From Jiella avicenniae (GTDB lineage: Bacteria; Pseudomonadota; Alphaproteobacteria; Rhizobiales; Rhizobiaceae): a stretch of DNA of 64,000 nt. Shown here one piece after another: positions 55,053 to 64,000 of this stretch. The stretch is from positions 248,001 through 312,000 of the forward strand of contig NZ_JAJUWU010000004.1 of assembly GCF_021390325.1 (NCBI RefSeq), given 5' to 3'. The position numbers and the translations under genes were made by a program. The notes below the pieces were generated by a model. It ran no database searches. It saw nothing but the letters and a program-made list of their open reading frames with translations, and was not told the DNA's origin. Positions within the stretch are counted from its first letter, which is position 1, and each line of letters opens with the position of its first letter.

Positions 55053-55625
55053 CTAAGGCGCGATGACTTCGCGCTCGGTGACGATAAGGTCCAGCGGCAC
55101 GTCGTGGGCGTCCATCGGCACGGCCGGAGCTTCCTGGCAGGCGAACGCCACTCCGATCAAAAAGGGCGAAAGCTCTTTTGCGCGGAGGGCCGCGATCGCC
55201 CGGTCGTAATAGCCGCGGCCATAGCCGACGCGCCCGCGCCTGCGGTCGAAGGCGGCGAGCGGAACCAGCATCAGATCCGGATCGAGGATCGCCGCGTCCG
55301 CCCCCGGAGCATGGGTGCCGAAGCCCTGCGGCTCCAGCGGCGCCCCGCGGACGAGTTCGCGGAACTGAAGCTCGCCATCGACGATCGCCGGAACGCAGAG
55401 CCGCGCGCGGCGGTCGGCGAAGGCCGTCATCAGCGGGCGGATGTCGATCTCCGAGCGAATCGGCAGAAAGCCGGACACCACGTCCGGTCGGGCATCGACG
55501 CGTTCGGCAATGCGATCGCAGACAACGAGCGACGCCTCGATCCGCTCGGCCGGCGCCATCGCGGCGCGACGGGCGAGGGCGTCCCGGCGTATCGCCGTCT
55601 TGCGCTCTTGAAGGTCTGAAGCCAT
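55053..55625 (-). CDS. 5-formyltetrahydrofolate cyclo-ligase
   Basis: The 190-residue protein converts 5-formyl-THF to 5,10-methenyl-THF with ATP. Motifs are KTAIRRDALARRAAM at the start, GFLPIRSEIDIRPLM, and the ATP-site block RRGRVGYGRGYYDRAIA near residue 130. It ends with DVPLDLIVTER. The ATG at 55625 is chosen; the frame upstream crosses the probable 6S RNA and is unlikely to be translated. The 6S RNA gene upstream matches the widespread 6S/fau arrangement. Confidence 0.92.
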   Translation of the reverse strand: MASDLQERKTAIRRDALARRAAMAPAERIEASLVVCDRIAERVDARPDVVSGFLPIRSEIDIRPLMTAFADRRARLCVPAIVDGELQFRELVRGAPLEPQGFGTHAPGADAAILDPDLMLVPLAAFDRRRGRVGYGRGYYDRAIAALRAKELSPFLIGVAFACQEAPAVPMDAHDVPLDLIVTEREVIAP

Positions 55626-55649
55626 CGTCGGGCGGACGTCCCAATTCGT

Positions 55650-55812
55650 TCGGGCAAAGGCGCTGGCGCCCCGAAAGGCGAAAGGGTGAGACGGCGAGCC
55701 ACCCGGCCGATGGAGAAGTCGAACCCGGGAACCTACAACGTAGGTGGGCGCCATATGCCCCAGCCCACGGGCCGAGGCAGGGACAGCTCCCTTGGGAATG
55801 ACTAAGGCCCCG
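55650..55812 (-). ncRNA. ssrS: Probable 6S RNA (ssrS)
   Basis: Just upstream of the 5-FTHF cyclo-ligase gene lies a structured stretch. Read on the minus strand, it holds GCGCCCACCTACGTTGTAGGTTCCCGGG. The CCTAC/GTAGG hairpin and following TTCCCGGGTTCGA look like the central region of alphaproteobacterial 6S RNAs from memory. Flanking G/C-rich arms could form the long closing helix. Size (about 160 bases) and position fit a regulator of sigma70 RNA polymerase in stationary phase. The ends are approximate. Confidence 0.62.
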
Positions 55813-56109
55813 AGGAAATGTTACCCCTGTCGCACCGCGCAGCCCGCCTGGAACGAGATATAAGCCGAGGGGATTCCCGGCGAAAGGGCCAGCCCGCGAA
55901 AATTGCTCCCGGCGGGTCCTCGGCGTCGTCGTCGTGCCCGCAAGGCGCGGCGATTTCGATCGTTCGGGGGTGGGCGATTGCGGGCGGATCCCCGAGCGCG
56001 ATCGCTCGGGCTATCCGATCGTATCATTCTGTCGCGCTTGATCCTCGGGCCGACCCGCCACAATTTGGCGGCCATACGGTCGGCATATCGAGCCGAAGAG
56101 GATGAAATC
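55813..56109. other. Intergenic region between 6S RNA and msrB
   Basis: No gene, repeat or terminator stands out. It must carry the divergent promoters for the 6S RNA/cyclo-ligase unit and for msrB. Confidence 0.4.
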
Positions 56110-56511
56110 ATGGAACAAAGCAATTTTCCGGTCACCCGCACCGATGCCGAATGGCGCGCGATGTTGACCCCCGAGCAATATGAGGTGATGCGAGGCCACG
56201 GCACCGAACGGCCCGGCAGTTGCGCGCTGCTGCACGAGAAGCGCGCCGGGGCCTTTTCCTGTGCCGGCTGTGGCCAGCCGTTGTTCGTCGCGACCCGCAA
56301 GTTCGAAAGCGGCACGGGCTGGCCGAGCTTCGACACGCCGGTCGAAGGAGCCGTCGAGGAGACCGTCGACCGCAGCTACGGGATGGTGCGAACCGAGGTC
56401 CATTGCAGCCAGTGCGGCAGCCATCTCGGCCATGTCTTCCCCGACGGTCCGCCGCCGAGTGGCCTGCGCTACTGCATCAATGGCGTGGCGCTGAATTTCG
56501 AGCCCGAGTGA
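56110..56511 (+). CDS. msrB: Peptide-methionine (R)-S-oxide reductase MsrB
   Basis: The 133-residue zinc protein reduces the R form of methionine sulfoxide in proteins. It has the zinc cysteines in FSCAGCGQPLF and HCSQCGSHLGHVF, the SGTGWPSFD block and the C-terminal RYCINGVALNFEP with the catalytic cysteine. The ATG at 56110 gives the normal length; the upstream in-frame extension (arginine-rich) is not family-like. It is transcribed alone and has no signal peptide, so it is cytoplasmic. Confidence 0.95.
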   Translation: MEQSNFPVTRTDAEWRAMLTPEQYEVMRGHGTERPGSCALLHEKRAGAFSCAGCGQPLFVATRKFESGTGWPSFDTPVEGAVEETVDRSYGMVRTEVHCSQCGSHLGHVFPDGPPPSGLRYCINGVALNFEPE

Positions 56512-56655
56512 CACCATCTTCAGAGCCTCGCAGGCCTCTGTCGGAGCGCTCTTCCGGGTTCTTTCTCAAGAGAAGCATCGATCGTTCGCGACGAGGCGCC
56601 TTCCCGGCCTCGTGGCGGGGGAGATGACGGTGCCTTGCGCGGGAGGGATTCCTCG

Positions 56656-57522
56656 ATGCGGTTTTACGCGTTCATGCAGCGGGTCGGATGGCCCCGGTCG
56701 TATCGCGGCAAAATTCTGGCCATCTGCTTCGTCGGAACGCACGTCCCGCTGATCGCGCTGATCGCGTGGCTCATCGGCACGGGGCCCGTCGAGGGCGGCC
56801 TCGCCGAGATTCTGGTCGTGCTCGCCGCGACGTTGCTCGGCACCGCCGGGGCGCTGCTCGGTCTTTCGGCGATGCTGTCGCCGATCCTGCACGCCACCCA
56901 GACGTTGGACGCCTATGCCGAGACGGGCCGACGGCCGGATCTGCCGACGGTCCACGGCGATGCCGCGGGTCGTCTGATGGCAAGCGTCCAAATGACGCTC
57001 ACGCAGCTCGACCGGACCATCGAAACGCTGGAAAGCCTCTCCGTCACCGACCCGCTGACCGGGCTCTACAACCGCCGCTGGCTCGACGACCGCGGCGAGC
57101 GCATCGTCGCGGAGGCTCGGCGCGAGAGACGGCCCCTGTCGCTTCTCGTCATCGACGTCGATCGCTTCAAGTCCTTCAACGACGAACATGGACATGCTGT
57201 CGGCGACCAGGTTCTCATCCTCGTCGCCGATGCTATCCGGGAGGGGGCAGGCGGCCATGGCGTGCGGCTCGGCGGCGACGAGTTCTGCGTCCTGCTGCCG
57301 GACGCGGACCGGAAGACCGCAGAGGCGACGGCGAGGCGCATCCGTCTCGCCAGCGAACTCGGAGTGGAACGTTTCGTCGCCGCCTTCGCCGAGGTCACGC
57401 TCAGCATGGGATTGGCGACGCTCGGTCCCGACGACCGGACCTTCGACGGGTTGTTCTCCCGCGCCGACGAGCAGCTCCTGACGGCGAAGCGGAAAGGCCG
57501 AAACCGCCTGTCGGCGGGGTGA
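56656..57522 (+). CDS. Diguanylate cyclase with two membrane helices
   Basis: The 288-residue protein has two N-terminal helices (about residues 20-45 and 55-80), a short linker helix, and a GGDEF domain from residue ~130. The domain begins SVTDPLTGLYNRRWLDD and has IDVDRFKSFNDEHGHAVGD and the active-site VRLGGDEFCVLLPD, so synthesis of c-di-GMP is expected. I see no RxxD inhibitory site before the GGDEF motif. The membrane part is short, so little periplasmic sensing surface exists. The ATG at 56656 has GGGAGGG upstream. Confidence 0.9.
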   Translation: MRFYAFMQRVGWPRSYRGKILAICFVGTHVPLIALIAWLIGTGPVEGGLAEILVVLAATLLGTAGALLGLSAMLSPILHATQTLDAYAETGRRPDLPTVHGDAAGRLMASVQMTLTQLDRTIETLESLSVTDPLTGLYNRRWLDDRGERIVAEARRERRPLSLLVIDVDRFKSFNDEHGHAVGDQVLILVADAIREGAGGHGVRLGGDEFCVLLPDADRKTAEATARRIRLASELGVERFVAAFAEVTLSMGLATLGPDDRTFDGLFSRADEQLLTAKRKGRNRLSAG

Positions 57523-57727
57523 AGCGCCCGGCGCGACGCATCCACGGCCGGGCCGATGACGGCCGGACGGCCGAACCGTCGGGATCGCAGGCGATGAAGC
57601 TGCGGCCCGACGAGGAAAAACACGGCAATCGAGCCATTCGACGTTTCAGGGGGTGGGCTCTGGCCCCGCTCGGCACCAGACTGTATGTGCGCGACGACGT
57701 TCGGACGGAGGGTGCGGGGGCGAGATC

Positions 57728-58150
57728 ATGGCAGACTATTTCGCCTTTTACGGAACGCTGATGGACGGCGCGGCCGATGTCGACACGCCGCTCACGGAGG
57801 GGCTGGTGCAAAAGGTCGGGCCATGCCGACTCGCCGGCACCTTGCGCGATCACGGGGCGTATCCCGGCTATTTTCCGGCGCAGGTGGGAGCCGCCGTCGG
57901 TGGGATAGCCGGTCACTTCGTCGTCGCCGAGCTGCACGAGATCCTGCGGCCGGAAGCCTTTGCGGTCTTCGACGCCTGGGAAAACTACGATCCGGCGGAC
58001 GAGGCCGGTTCGATGTATCTTCGCCGGAAGCTGCCGTTGGCCGAGCCGGCCGGAATTCTTGCCTGGGTCTATGTCTCGCAGCTGCCGGCGAGCGACCCCG
58101 CCGTGCCGGGCGGAGACTGGCGGGCTCATCGCGCTCGATCTTCGGGCTGA
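57728..58150 (+). CDS. Gamma-glutamylcyclotransferase-fold protein
   Basis: The 140-residue protein matches the GGCT-like (AIG2/YtfP) fold: YFAFYGTLMDGA at the start with the substrate loop, PCRLAGTLRDHGAYPGYFP, and a VxGELxE-type strand seen here as IAGHFVVAELHEI. FDAWENYDPADEAGSMYLRR follows. The likely catalytic glutamate lies in the VFDAWENYDP region. It might cyclise gamma-glutamyl-amine adducts, but this family is broad. It stands alone, facing dxs. Confidence 0.82.
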   Translation: MADYFAFYGTLMDGAADVDTPLTEGLVQKVGPCRLAGTLRDHGAYPGYFPAQVGAAVGGIAGHFVVAELHEILRPEAFAVFDAWENYDPADEAGSMYLRRKLPLAEPAGILAWVYVSQLPASDPAVPGGDWRAHRARSSG

Positions 58151-58198
58151 CGTCGACGGAAGGTCGAGGCGCCTGCGCGATGCCGCGTCGAGGCCCCG

Positions 58199-60136
58199 CT
58201 ATGCCTGCAACAGCCGGCTCGCCTCGGTGCCCAGCGCCCGGAACACCGTGTCGACGATGGCCTTGGCGTCGAGCCCGGCTTCGCGGATCATCCCGTCCGG
58301 CGAGGCGTGGTTGACGAAGCGGTCCGGCATCGCCATCGGGCGCACCTTGAGGCCGCCGTCGAGAAGCCCGTTCATCGCCAGGAACTGCATCACCTGCGAG
58401 CCGAAGCCGCCGACGGCGCCCTCCTCGATCGTCACCAGCACTTCGTGCTCGCGCGCGAGGCGAGCGATCAGCGCCGTGTCGATGGGCTTGGCGAAGCGGG
58501 CGTCGACGACGGTGGTGGAGAGGCCGAAACCATCCAGCTCTCGCGCGGCGGTCATCGCGTCGGCGAGGCGCGTCCCGAGGGAGAGGATCGCGACCTTCGA
58601 GCCCTCCTTGATCACGCGGCCCTTGCCGATGTCGAGGATCTCGCCCCGCTCGGGCATCTCGGCGCCGACGCCGTTGCCGCGCGGATAGCGGAAGGCGATC
58701 GGCCCCTCGTCATAGGCTGCGGCGGTGCGCACCATGTGCTTCAGCTCAGCCTCGTCGGCGGCGGCCATCACCACCATGTCCGGCAGCGACGTCAGAAAGG
58801 CGACGTCGAAGGAGCCGGCGTGGGTCGGCCCGTCTGCGCCGACGAAGCCGGCCCGGTCGATGGCGAAGCGCACCGGCAGATGCTGGATCGCCACGTCGTG
58901 GACCACCTGGTCGTAGCCCCGCTGCAGGAAGGTCGAGTAGATCGCCGCGAAGGGCCGGTAGCCCTCCGAGGCGAGCCCCGCGCAGAAGGTGACGGCGTGC
59001 TGTTCGGCGATGCCGACGTCGAAGGTGCGATCGGGAAAGCGGGCGCCGAACTTGTCGAGGCCGGTCCCGGCCGGCATGGCGGCATTGACGGCGACGATCC
59101 TGTCGTCCTCTTCCGCCTCGCGGATCAGGCTCTCGGCGAAGACGCCGGTATAGCTCGGAGCGTTGCCCTTGGACTTCGACTGGGCGCCGGTGATGACGTC
59201 GAACTTCGAGACGCCGTGATACTTGTCGTCGGAACTCTCGGCCGGGGCGTAGCCCTTGCCCTTCTTGGTGACGACATGGACGAGGATCGGCCCGCTCTCG
59301 GCATCGCGGACGTTCTTCAGGACCGGCAGGAGGTGGTCGAGATCGTGGCCGTCGATCGGCCCGACATAGTAGAAGCCGAGTTCCTCGAACAGCGTGCCGC
59401 CGGTGAAGAAGGCGCGCGTATATTCCTCGGTGCGGCGGGCCCCCTCGCGGAAGGGCGCGGGCAGATGCTTGCTGAAGCTCTTCGCCCGGTCGCGGAGGGA
59501 GCGGTAGGTTTTCCCCGAAACCAGGCGGGCGAGATAGGAGCTCATCGCACCCGTCGGCGGGGCGATCGACATGTCGTTGTCGTTGAGGATGACGATCAGC
59601 CGCGCGTCGAGGGCACCGGCATTGTTCATCGCCTCATAGGCCATGCCGGCGCTCATCGCGCCGTCGCCGATCACCGCGACGACGTTGTTCGTCCCGCCGG
59701 AAAGGTCGCGCGCGATGGCCATGCCGAGGCCGGCGGAGATCGAGGTCGAGGAGTGCCCGGCGCCGAAAGGGTCGTATTCGCTCTCGGTGCGCTTGGCGAA
59801 GCCGGAGAGGCCGCCTTCCTGGCGGATCGTCTTCATCCGCTCGCGCCGGCCGGTGAGGATCTTGTGGGGATAGGCCTGGTGGCCGACGTCCCAGATCAGC
59901 CGGTCGCGCGGGGTGTCGAAGACGTAGTGGAGCGCCACGGTCAGCTCGACCACGCCGAGCCCGGCGCCGAGATGGCCGCCCGTCCGAGAGATCTGGTCGA
60001 TGAGATCGGCACGCAGTTCGTCGGCGAGTTGCGGGAGTCGTTCCTCTTCGATGCCGCGCAGATCCTCCGGAACCCGGATCTGATCGAGCAGCGGCGTATT
60101 CGACGTTTCTGCCACCTCTGAACCTTTCAACGACAC
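58199..60136 (-). CDS. dxs: 1-deoxy-D-xylulose-5-phosphate synthase Dxs
   Basis: The 645-residue thiamine-diphosphate enzyme condenses pyruvate and glyceraldehyde 3-phosphate, the first step of the MEP isoprenoid route. Signatures are [37 protein letters not shown], the ThDP motif [17 protein letters not shown], and [25 protein letters not shown] and [10 protein letters not shown] follow near residue 400. It lies upstream of nothing else on its strand and is followed by no overlapping gene. The pair with xseB, 281 bases away on the same strand, is a usual alphaproteobacterial layout. Confidence 0.96.
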   Translation of the reverse strand: MSLKGSEVAETSNTPLLDQIRVPEDLRGIEEERLPQLADELRADLIDQISRTGGHLGAGLGVVELTVALHYVFDTPRDRLIWDVGHQAYPHKILTGRRERMKTIRQEGGLSGFAKRTESEYDPFGAGHSSTSISAGLGMAIARDLSGGTNNVVAVIGDGAMSAGMAYEAMNNAGALDARLIVILNDNDMSIAPPTGAMSSYLARLVSGKTYRSLRDRAKSFSKHLPAPFREGARRTEEYTRAFFTGGTLFEELGFYYVGPIDGHDLDHLLPVLKNVRDAESGPILVHVVTKKGKGYAPAESSDDKYHGVSKFDVITGAQSKSKGNAPSYTGVFAESLIREAEEDDRIVAVNAAMPAGTGLDKFGARFPDRTFDVGIAEQHAVTFCAGLASEGYRPFAAIYSTFLQRGYDQVVHDVAIQHLPVRFAIDRAGFVGADGPTHAGSFDVAFLTSLPDMVVMAAADEAELKHMVRTAAAYDEGPIAFRYPRGNGVGAEMPERGEILDIGKGRVIKEGSKVAILSLGTRLADAMTAARELDGFGLSTTVVDARFAKPIDTALIARLAREHEVLVTIEEGAVGGFGSQVMQFLAMNGLLDGGLKVRPMAMPDRFVNHASPDGMIREAGLDAKAIVDTVFRALGTEASRLLQA

Positions 60137-60417
60137 TGACGCGGCTACGGGTGGATCATTCGGCCGGCCCGCGGCGATGCCGCGATGCCATTGCAGGGCG
60201 CTCGCGGCTTGACTGCATTAGATCGTTCACAAACTGCGACCTTCAAGCACGGAACCGCAAGCCCGGCCAACCAATTCGCTCTCTGGGCCTGCCACAGCCG
60301 CAGGACGCGGCGGCCCAGCAGCGCGGCAATCGGCAGCCGCGCGACGGGATGGCCGGCGCAACTGCGCCGACGGGTCGCACCCGCTTCGAGGATGCCGGCG
60401 CTCCAGTCACGCCGTCG

Positions 60418-60690
60418 TCAGCCCGGATCGAGCGGCTCGGTGCCCGTCGGCTTGCCGGCGCGGTTCAGCTTGATCTTCTCGACCTTGTCCTCGGCGGCGG
60501 ACAGCAGCCGCTCGCAATGGTTCTTCAGCTTCTCGCCGCGTTCGTAGATGCGGATCGAGATGTCGAGGGGGACGTCGCCGCGTTCGAGATCGGTGACGAT
60601 CCGCTCCAGCGCCGCGATCGCATCCTCGAAGCTCATGCGCTTGATGTCGGAATCGTCCGCTGGCAGCGGCGTCTCGGCGGCTTCCGCCAT
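60418..60690 (-). CDS. xseB: Exodeoxyribonuclease VII small subunit XseB
   Basis: The 90-residue protein has the XseB pattern: [28 protein letters not shown], then [27 protein letters not shown]. It forms a complex with XseA that degrades single-stranded DNA. It lies 64 bases after the histone-deacetylase-like gene and before dxs, as in many alphaproteobacteria. The 281-base gap to dxs holds no recognised gene. Confidence 0.93.
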   Translation of the reverse strand: MAEAAETPLPADDSDIKRMSFEDAIAALERIVTDLERGDVPLDISIRIYERGEKLKNHCERLLSAAEDKVEKIKLNRAGKPTGTEPLDPG

Positions 60691-60754
60691 GGTCGGTGCC
60701 TTTCGTCTTTGATGGTTCCGGCCGTATCGACCGGCAGCCGGCGGGGGCGACGGT

Positions 60755-61681
60755 TCAGCCCGTCATCAGCCGCTTGATGTGGGCGGCCGCGGAGAAGGCG
60801 AGGCCCTGCAGGTCGTAGCCGCCTTCGAGCAGGCTGACCAGCCGGCCGCCGGAATGGCGCTCCGCGACGTCGAGGAGCTGGGCGGTCGCCCAGTCGAAGT
60901 CGGCCTCGGTGAGGTTGATGTTGGCGAGCGGATCGCGCCAATGCGCGTCGAAGCCGGCCGAAACGATGACGAGATCCGGCTCGAAACCTTCGAGTTCCGG
61001 CAGGATGCGCTCGCGCATGGCGTCCTTGAAGGCCTCGCCGCCGTCGCCGGCCGAGAGCGGCGCGTTGACGATGTTGCCGGCGCCGGTCTCGGTCTTCGCC
61101 CCGGTGCCGGGATAAAGCGGCATCTCGTGGGTCGAGGCATACATGACCGAAACGTCCGACCAGAAGATGTCCTGGGTGCCGTTGCCGTGATGGACGTCCC
61201 AGTCGACGATCGCGACGCGCTCGAGGCCGTGGACGGCCTGGGCGTGGCGGGCGGCGATGGCGGCGTTGTTGAACAGGCAGAAGCCCATGGCGACGGCGCG
61301 TTCGGCATGGTGTCCGGGCGGCCGGGCGGCGACGAAGACGTTTTTCGCCGCGCCCGAGATCACGTCGTCGACGGCGGCGGTCGCCGCGCCGACACCGTGC
61401 ATGGCGGCGGCGAAGCTCTTCGGGCTGACCAGCGTGTCGGATTCGATCCGCGTCAGCCCCTCTTCCGGGATCGTCAGCGCCACCTTGCGGACATAGTCCT
61501 CTGGATGACAGCGATAGATCGATTCCAGCGCGCCCTCCGGCGCCTCGACCCGGTCGAGCAGATGGAATGTCTCGGCCTCGAGCGCCGCGGCGATGGCCTT
61601 CATCCGGTCGGGACGTTCCGGATGGCCGGGGCCGGTCAGGTGCTCGGCGAAGATCTCGTGGAAATAGAGCCGGGTGTTCAT
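60755..61681 (-). CDS. Histone deacetylase family protein (acetoin utilisation/acetylpolyamine hydrolase-like)
   Basis: The 308-residue zinc hydrolase has the family motifs [43 protein letters not shown], and [19 protein letters not shown]. All zinc ligands (Asp, His, Asp) and the paired catalytic histidines are present. It begins [23 protein letters not shown]. Bacterial members remove acetyl groups from polyamines or proteins; the substrate here is not known. It is upstream of xseB on the same strand, the standard arrangement. Confidence 0.92.
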   Translation of the reverse strand: MNTRLYFHEIFAEHLTGPGHPERPDRMKAIAAALEAETFHLLDRVEAPEGALESIYRCHPEDYVRKVALTIPEEGLTRIESDTLVSPKSFAAAMHGVGAATAAVDDVISGAAKNVFVAARPPGHHAERAVAMGFCLFNNAAIAARHAQAVHGLERVAIVDWDVHHGNGTQDIFWSDVSVMYASTHEMPLYPGTGAKTETGAGNIVNAPLSAGDGGEAFKDAMRERILPELEGFEPDLVIVSAGFDAHWRDPLANINLTEADFDWATAQLLDVAERHSGGRLVSLLEGGYDLQGLAFSAAAHIKRLMTG

Positions 61682-61745
61682 CTTACCGAGCTAGCGCCCC
61701 CCAGGACAAACTTCAAACCCTCCGGCTGGGGCCATGCACGCGGCT

Positions 61746-62846
61746 TCAAGAACGCGGCACTCCGGCCTGGCCGCGGTCGCGCAGATAATGGTCGGCGATG
61801 GCGCAGGCGACCATCGCCTCGCCGACCGGCACGGCGCGGATCCCGACGCAGGGATCGTGGCGGCCCTTGGTCATCACGTCGACGGCGTTGCCGTCGGCAT
61901 CGACCGACTGGCGCGGCGTCAGGATCGAGGAGGTCGGCTTGACGGCGAAGCGCGCCACCACCGGCTGGCCGGTCGAGATGCCGCCGAGGATGCCGCCGGC
62001 GTGGTTCGACAGATAGTCCGGCCGGCCGTTTGCGCCGGGCCGCATCTCGTCGGCATTGTCTTCGCCCGAAAGCGCCGCGGCGGCGAAGCCTTCGCCGATC
62101 TCGACGCCCTTCACCGCGTTGATCGACATGAGGCCCGCGGCGATGTCGGCGTCGAGCTTGCCGTAGATCGGCGCGCCGAGGCCGGCGGGAACGCCCTCGG
62201 CGACGATCTCGATCACCGCGCCGATCGAGGAGCCGCGTTTTCTGACGCCGTCGAGATGCTCGGCCCAGCGGACGGCCGTCTCGGCGTCCGGGCAGAAGAA
62301 CGGGTTCTTCGATGTCTCGGCCCAGTCCCAGCGGGCGCGGTCGATCCAGATGTCGCCGATGGCGACGAGGGCGCCGCGAACCTTCACGCCCGGCACGACC
62401 TTGCGGGCGAGGGCGCCGGCGGCGACGCGCACCGCCGTCTCGCGGGCCGAGGAGCGGCCGCCGCCGCGATAATCGCGGATGCCGTATTTGACGTCGTAGG
62501 TGACGTCGGCATGGCCGGGACGATAGCGGCGGGCAATGTCGGAATAGTCCTTGGAACGCTGGTCGGTGTTGTCGATCTGGAGCGCGATCGGCGTTCCGGT
62601 CGAGACGTATTCGCCCTCCGTCTCGCCCGGCATGGCGCCGGAAAGGACGCGCACCTCGTCGGCCTCCCGGCGCTGGGTGGTGTAGCGCGACTGGCCGGGA
62701 CGTCTGCGATCCAGCTCGGCCTGGATCTCCGCGAGCGTGAAGCGGGCGTTCGGCGGCATGCCGTCGACGACGCAGCCGATCGCGGGCCCATGGCTCTCGC
62801 CCCAGGTGGTGACGCGGAAGAGGTGGCCGAAGCTGTTGTGCGACAT
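61746..62846 (-). CDS. aroC: Chorismate synthase AroC
   Basis: The 366-residue enzyme makes chorismate, with reduced flavin. Signatures are [28 protein letters not shown] at the start, [42 protein letters not shown] and [40 protein letters not shown] is near the end. The ATG at 62846 gives the standard start; a longer frame upstream is not family-like. Chorismate made here feeds the pab operon in this window as well as aromatic amino acids. Confidence 0.96.
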   Translation of the reverse strand: MSHNSFGHLFRVTTWGESHGPAIGCVVDGMPPNARFTLAEIQAELDRRRPGQSRYTTQRREADEVRVLSGAMPGETEGEYVSTGTPIALQIDNTDQRSKDYSDIARRYRPGHADVTYDVKYGIRDYRGGGRSSARETAVRVAAGALARKVVPGVKVRGALVAIGDIWIDRARWDWAETSKNPFFCPDAETAVRWAEHLDGVRKRGSSIGAVIEIVAEGVPAGLGAPIYGKLDADIAAGLMSINAVKGVEIGEGFAAAALSGEDNADEMRPGANGRPDYLSNHAGGILGGISTGQPVVARFAVKPTSSILTPRQSVDADGNAVDVMTKGRHDPCVGIRAVPVGEAMVACAIADHYLRDRGQAGVPRS

Positions 62847-63202
62847 GGACGCTCGGGACGGGGCGATGGCGGTGCAGAGGTTTCGCGCTTTCTCTACGCG
62901 CAAAGCACCATCCGGTGCAAACGGCGACAGTGAAAGCACGGCGCGATCCCTTGCGACGGGCAGGCGCGAGAGCCGAGACGAGCGGAGGGCGATGGCGTCG
63001 CGAAGGTTAAGGAAAGGGTTACCATCCGGGCGAATCTTTCGAAACAATTCTCCACGTCCCGGTACGAGTTTGGACACAATCGGAGGCGAGATTTCCTCCC
63101 GGCCAACGATGGTCCGAAGCCCCGGCGCGGGGCGGCGCGTCCGAAGCGGGGCACGCCGGCGCACTGCCGAAGGGCAGGCGGGGCAAAAGCGAGGAGAAGG
63201 TC

Positions 63203-63451
63203 ATGACGAGACGAATTCTGGCGCTTTTCGCGAGTTCCTTCCTGACCGTCGCCATGTCGATTCCGGCGATGGCGGAAGAGACCGACGGCGTCATCGAATC
63301 GATCGATCCGGAGCATGCGCAGCTGCGCCTGAGCGACGGCCAGGTCTACAATCTGCCGCCGGACTTCGACTACGACGCCATCGCAAAGGGCATGATCGTG
63401 GTGCTGATCTACGACGCCGACGCCGAGCGCCCGCAACTCCGCGCGATCTGA
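63203..63451 (+). CDS. Small secreted DUF1344 protein
   Basis: The 82-residue protein has a signal peptide (RRILALFASSFLTVAMSIPAMAEE) and a short DUF1344 domain: DGVIESIDPEHAQLRLSDGQVYNLPPDFDYDAIAKGM, then VVLIYDAD. The beta-rich fold and exported location suggest an envelope role, but the function is unknown. It is a typical Hyphomicrobiales family. GAGGAGAAGG precedes the ATG. Confidence 0.88.
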   Translation: MTRRILALFASSFLTVAMSIPAMAEETDGVIESIDPEHAQLRLSDGQVYNLPPDFDYDAIAKGMIVVLIYDADAERPQLRAI

Positions 63452-63533
63452 TCGGCGAGCACTCTCCGCTTCGCGGAGCCACCGTTCGGACGGTCTGCTT
63501 CCCGTTGCCGGACGCGCGTGCTGCGATCTGCGG

Positions 63534-64000
63534 CTACAGGACCCCCGAATAGCGCTTGGCGATGACCGAAAGCGTCGTCTCGCGCCAGCGGGTGTCGCGT
63601 TCGCCATGGGGCGTGACGATGTCGTGAACGCCGCGGATGCGGGCGGGGCGCTCGGTCAGGAAGACGATCCTGTCCGACAGCTGCACCGCCTCGCGCAGAT
63701 TGTGGGTGACCATCAGCGCGGTGGTCGGCCGCGCCGACCACACCTCGATCAACAGCTTGCGGAGCCGTGTCGCGGTCTGTTCGTCGAGCGACACGAAGGG
63801 CTCGTCGAGGATGAGCAGCGACGGTCGGATGGCGAAGGCCCGCGCCAGGGACACGCGGCGGGCGAGCCCGAGCGAGAGTTCGGACGGATAGCGCGAGCGC
63901 ATCTCGGTCAGTCCGAGGGTCGCAAACAGCGGGTCGAGGTCGCGGCCCGCATCCTCTTCCGGCAAAGCGAGGCGGACGTTCTCCTCGACGCTCCGCCAGG
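63534..64000 (-). CDS. ABC transporter ATP-binding protein, nitrate/sulfonate/taurine type, N-terminus off window
   Basis: The C-terminal ~155 residues of an ABC ATPase are visible; the Walker A part lies beyond the right edge. WRSVEENVRLALP is the Q-loop region. The signature loop reads SELSLGLARRVSLARAFA, where SLGLARR replaces LSGGMRQR; the second glycine is thus changed. ILDEPFVSLDEQTATRLR is Walker B, and VTHNLREAVQLSDRI the switch histidine. The length and sequence (LTERPARIRG) resemble SsuB/TauB proteins. Its permease and binding partners are not in view. Confidence 0.88.
   Translation of the reverse strand, partial: WRSVEENVRLALPEEDAGRDLDPLFATLGLTEMRSRYPSELSLGLARRVSLARAFAIRPSLLILDEPFVSLDEQTATRLRKLLIEVWSARPTTALMVTHNLREAVQLSDRIVFLTERPARIRGVHDIVTPHGERDTRWRETTLSVIAKRYSGVL

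Noticed and set aside
63464..63478. Hairpin CTCCGC/GCGGAG after the DUF1344 gene
   Set aside because: The stem is only six base pairs and has no T-run, so I did not call it a terminator.

Overview
The window is GC-rich, densely packed chromosomal DNA. It most likely comes from an alphaproteobacterium of the order Hyphomicrobiales (Rhizobiales). The pointers are an aerobic cobalamin pathway (cobM, cobK, cobB, cobC), an opgG/opgH/opgC glucan operon, type VI secretion genes in the Agrobacterium imp order, a 6S RNA next to a 5-formyltetrahydrofolate cyclo-ligase gene, a DUF1344 protein and intergenic palindromes of the kind common in rhizobia. An Aurantimonadaceae-like host is possible, but this is inference only. 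No rRNA, tRNA, CRISPR array, prophage or insertion sequence was seen.

Region by region. At 1-12.4 kb lies a dispersed cobalamin locus. A chelatase AAA+ subunit, cut by the left edge, diverges from cobM, which is preceded by a probable compact cobalamin riboswitch. Then come cobK and cbiD (minus), cobB-cobC-cobD (plus, overlapping), cobS (minus) and cobT (plus). Between cobD and cobS sit a YnfA membrane protein, a class A beta-lactamase, a PHB-depolymerase-like esterase and a ribbon-helix-helix protein. At 12.5-16.5 kb are a ketopantoate-reductase-like gene, a Usp protein, a PRC-barrel protein, a GNAT acetyltransferase and a LysR regulator. The LysR gene diverges from mmsA (16.7-18.2 kb) across a clear palindrome. 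At 18.6-20.6 kb are a small secreted repeat protein and an oxalate/formate-type MFS transporter with a 40-residue membrane partner.

At 21-26.4 kb lies the osmoregulated periplasmic glucan operon (opgG, an unknown gene, opgH, opgC). It is followed by an aldose epimerase, a MarR regulator and a DHFR-like protein, and then pabB-pabA-pabC for p-aminobenzoate (28.8-31.7 kb). At 31.9-37.5 kb are a lipoprotein, a large secreted coiled-coil/SH3 protein, a KDG-kinase-like PfkB protein, a VapBC-type toxin-antitoxin pair and leuC.

At 37.9-48.0 kb is a compact type VI secretion block: tssK, tssL with an OmpA domain, tssM, tagF, a PP2C phosphatase and a membrane Ser/Thr kinase. It holds the trans-envelope and phosphorylation-control parts. 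The sheath, tube, spike and ClpV genes are absent, and the block is bounded on both sides by housekeeping genes. This is the most interesting part of the window.

The rest (48.2-64 kb) is mostly housekeeping: otsB-otsA, an MFS permease, a TerC protein, a YmdB-like phosphoesterase, a GST, a CAP-domain lipoprotein, 5-FTHF cyclo-ligase with 6S RNA upstream, msrB, a diguanylate cyclase, a GGCT-fold protein, dxs-xseB-histone-deacetylase-like, aroC, a DUF1344 protein and an ABC transporter ATPase cut by the right edge. Many adjacent genes overlap by 1-20 bases, which implies translational coupling.
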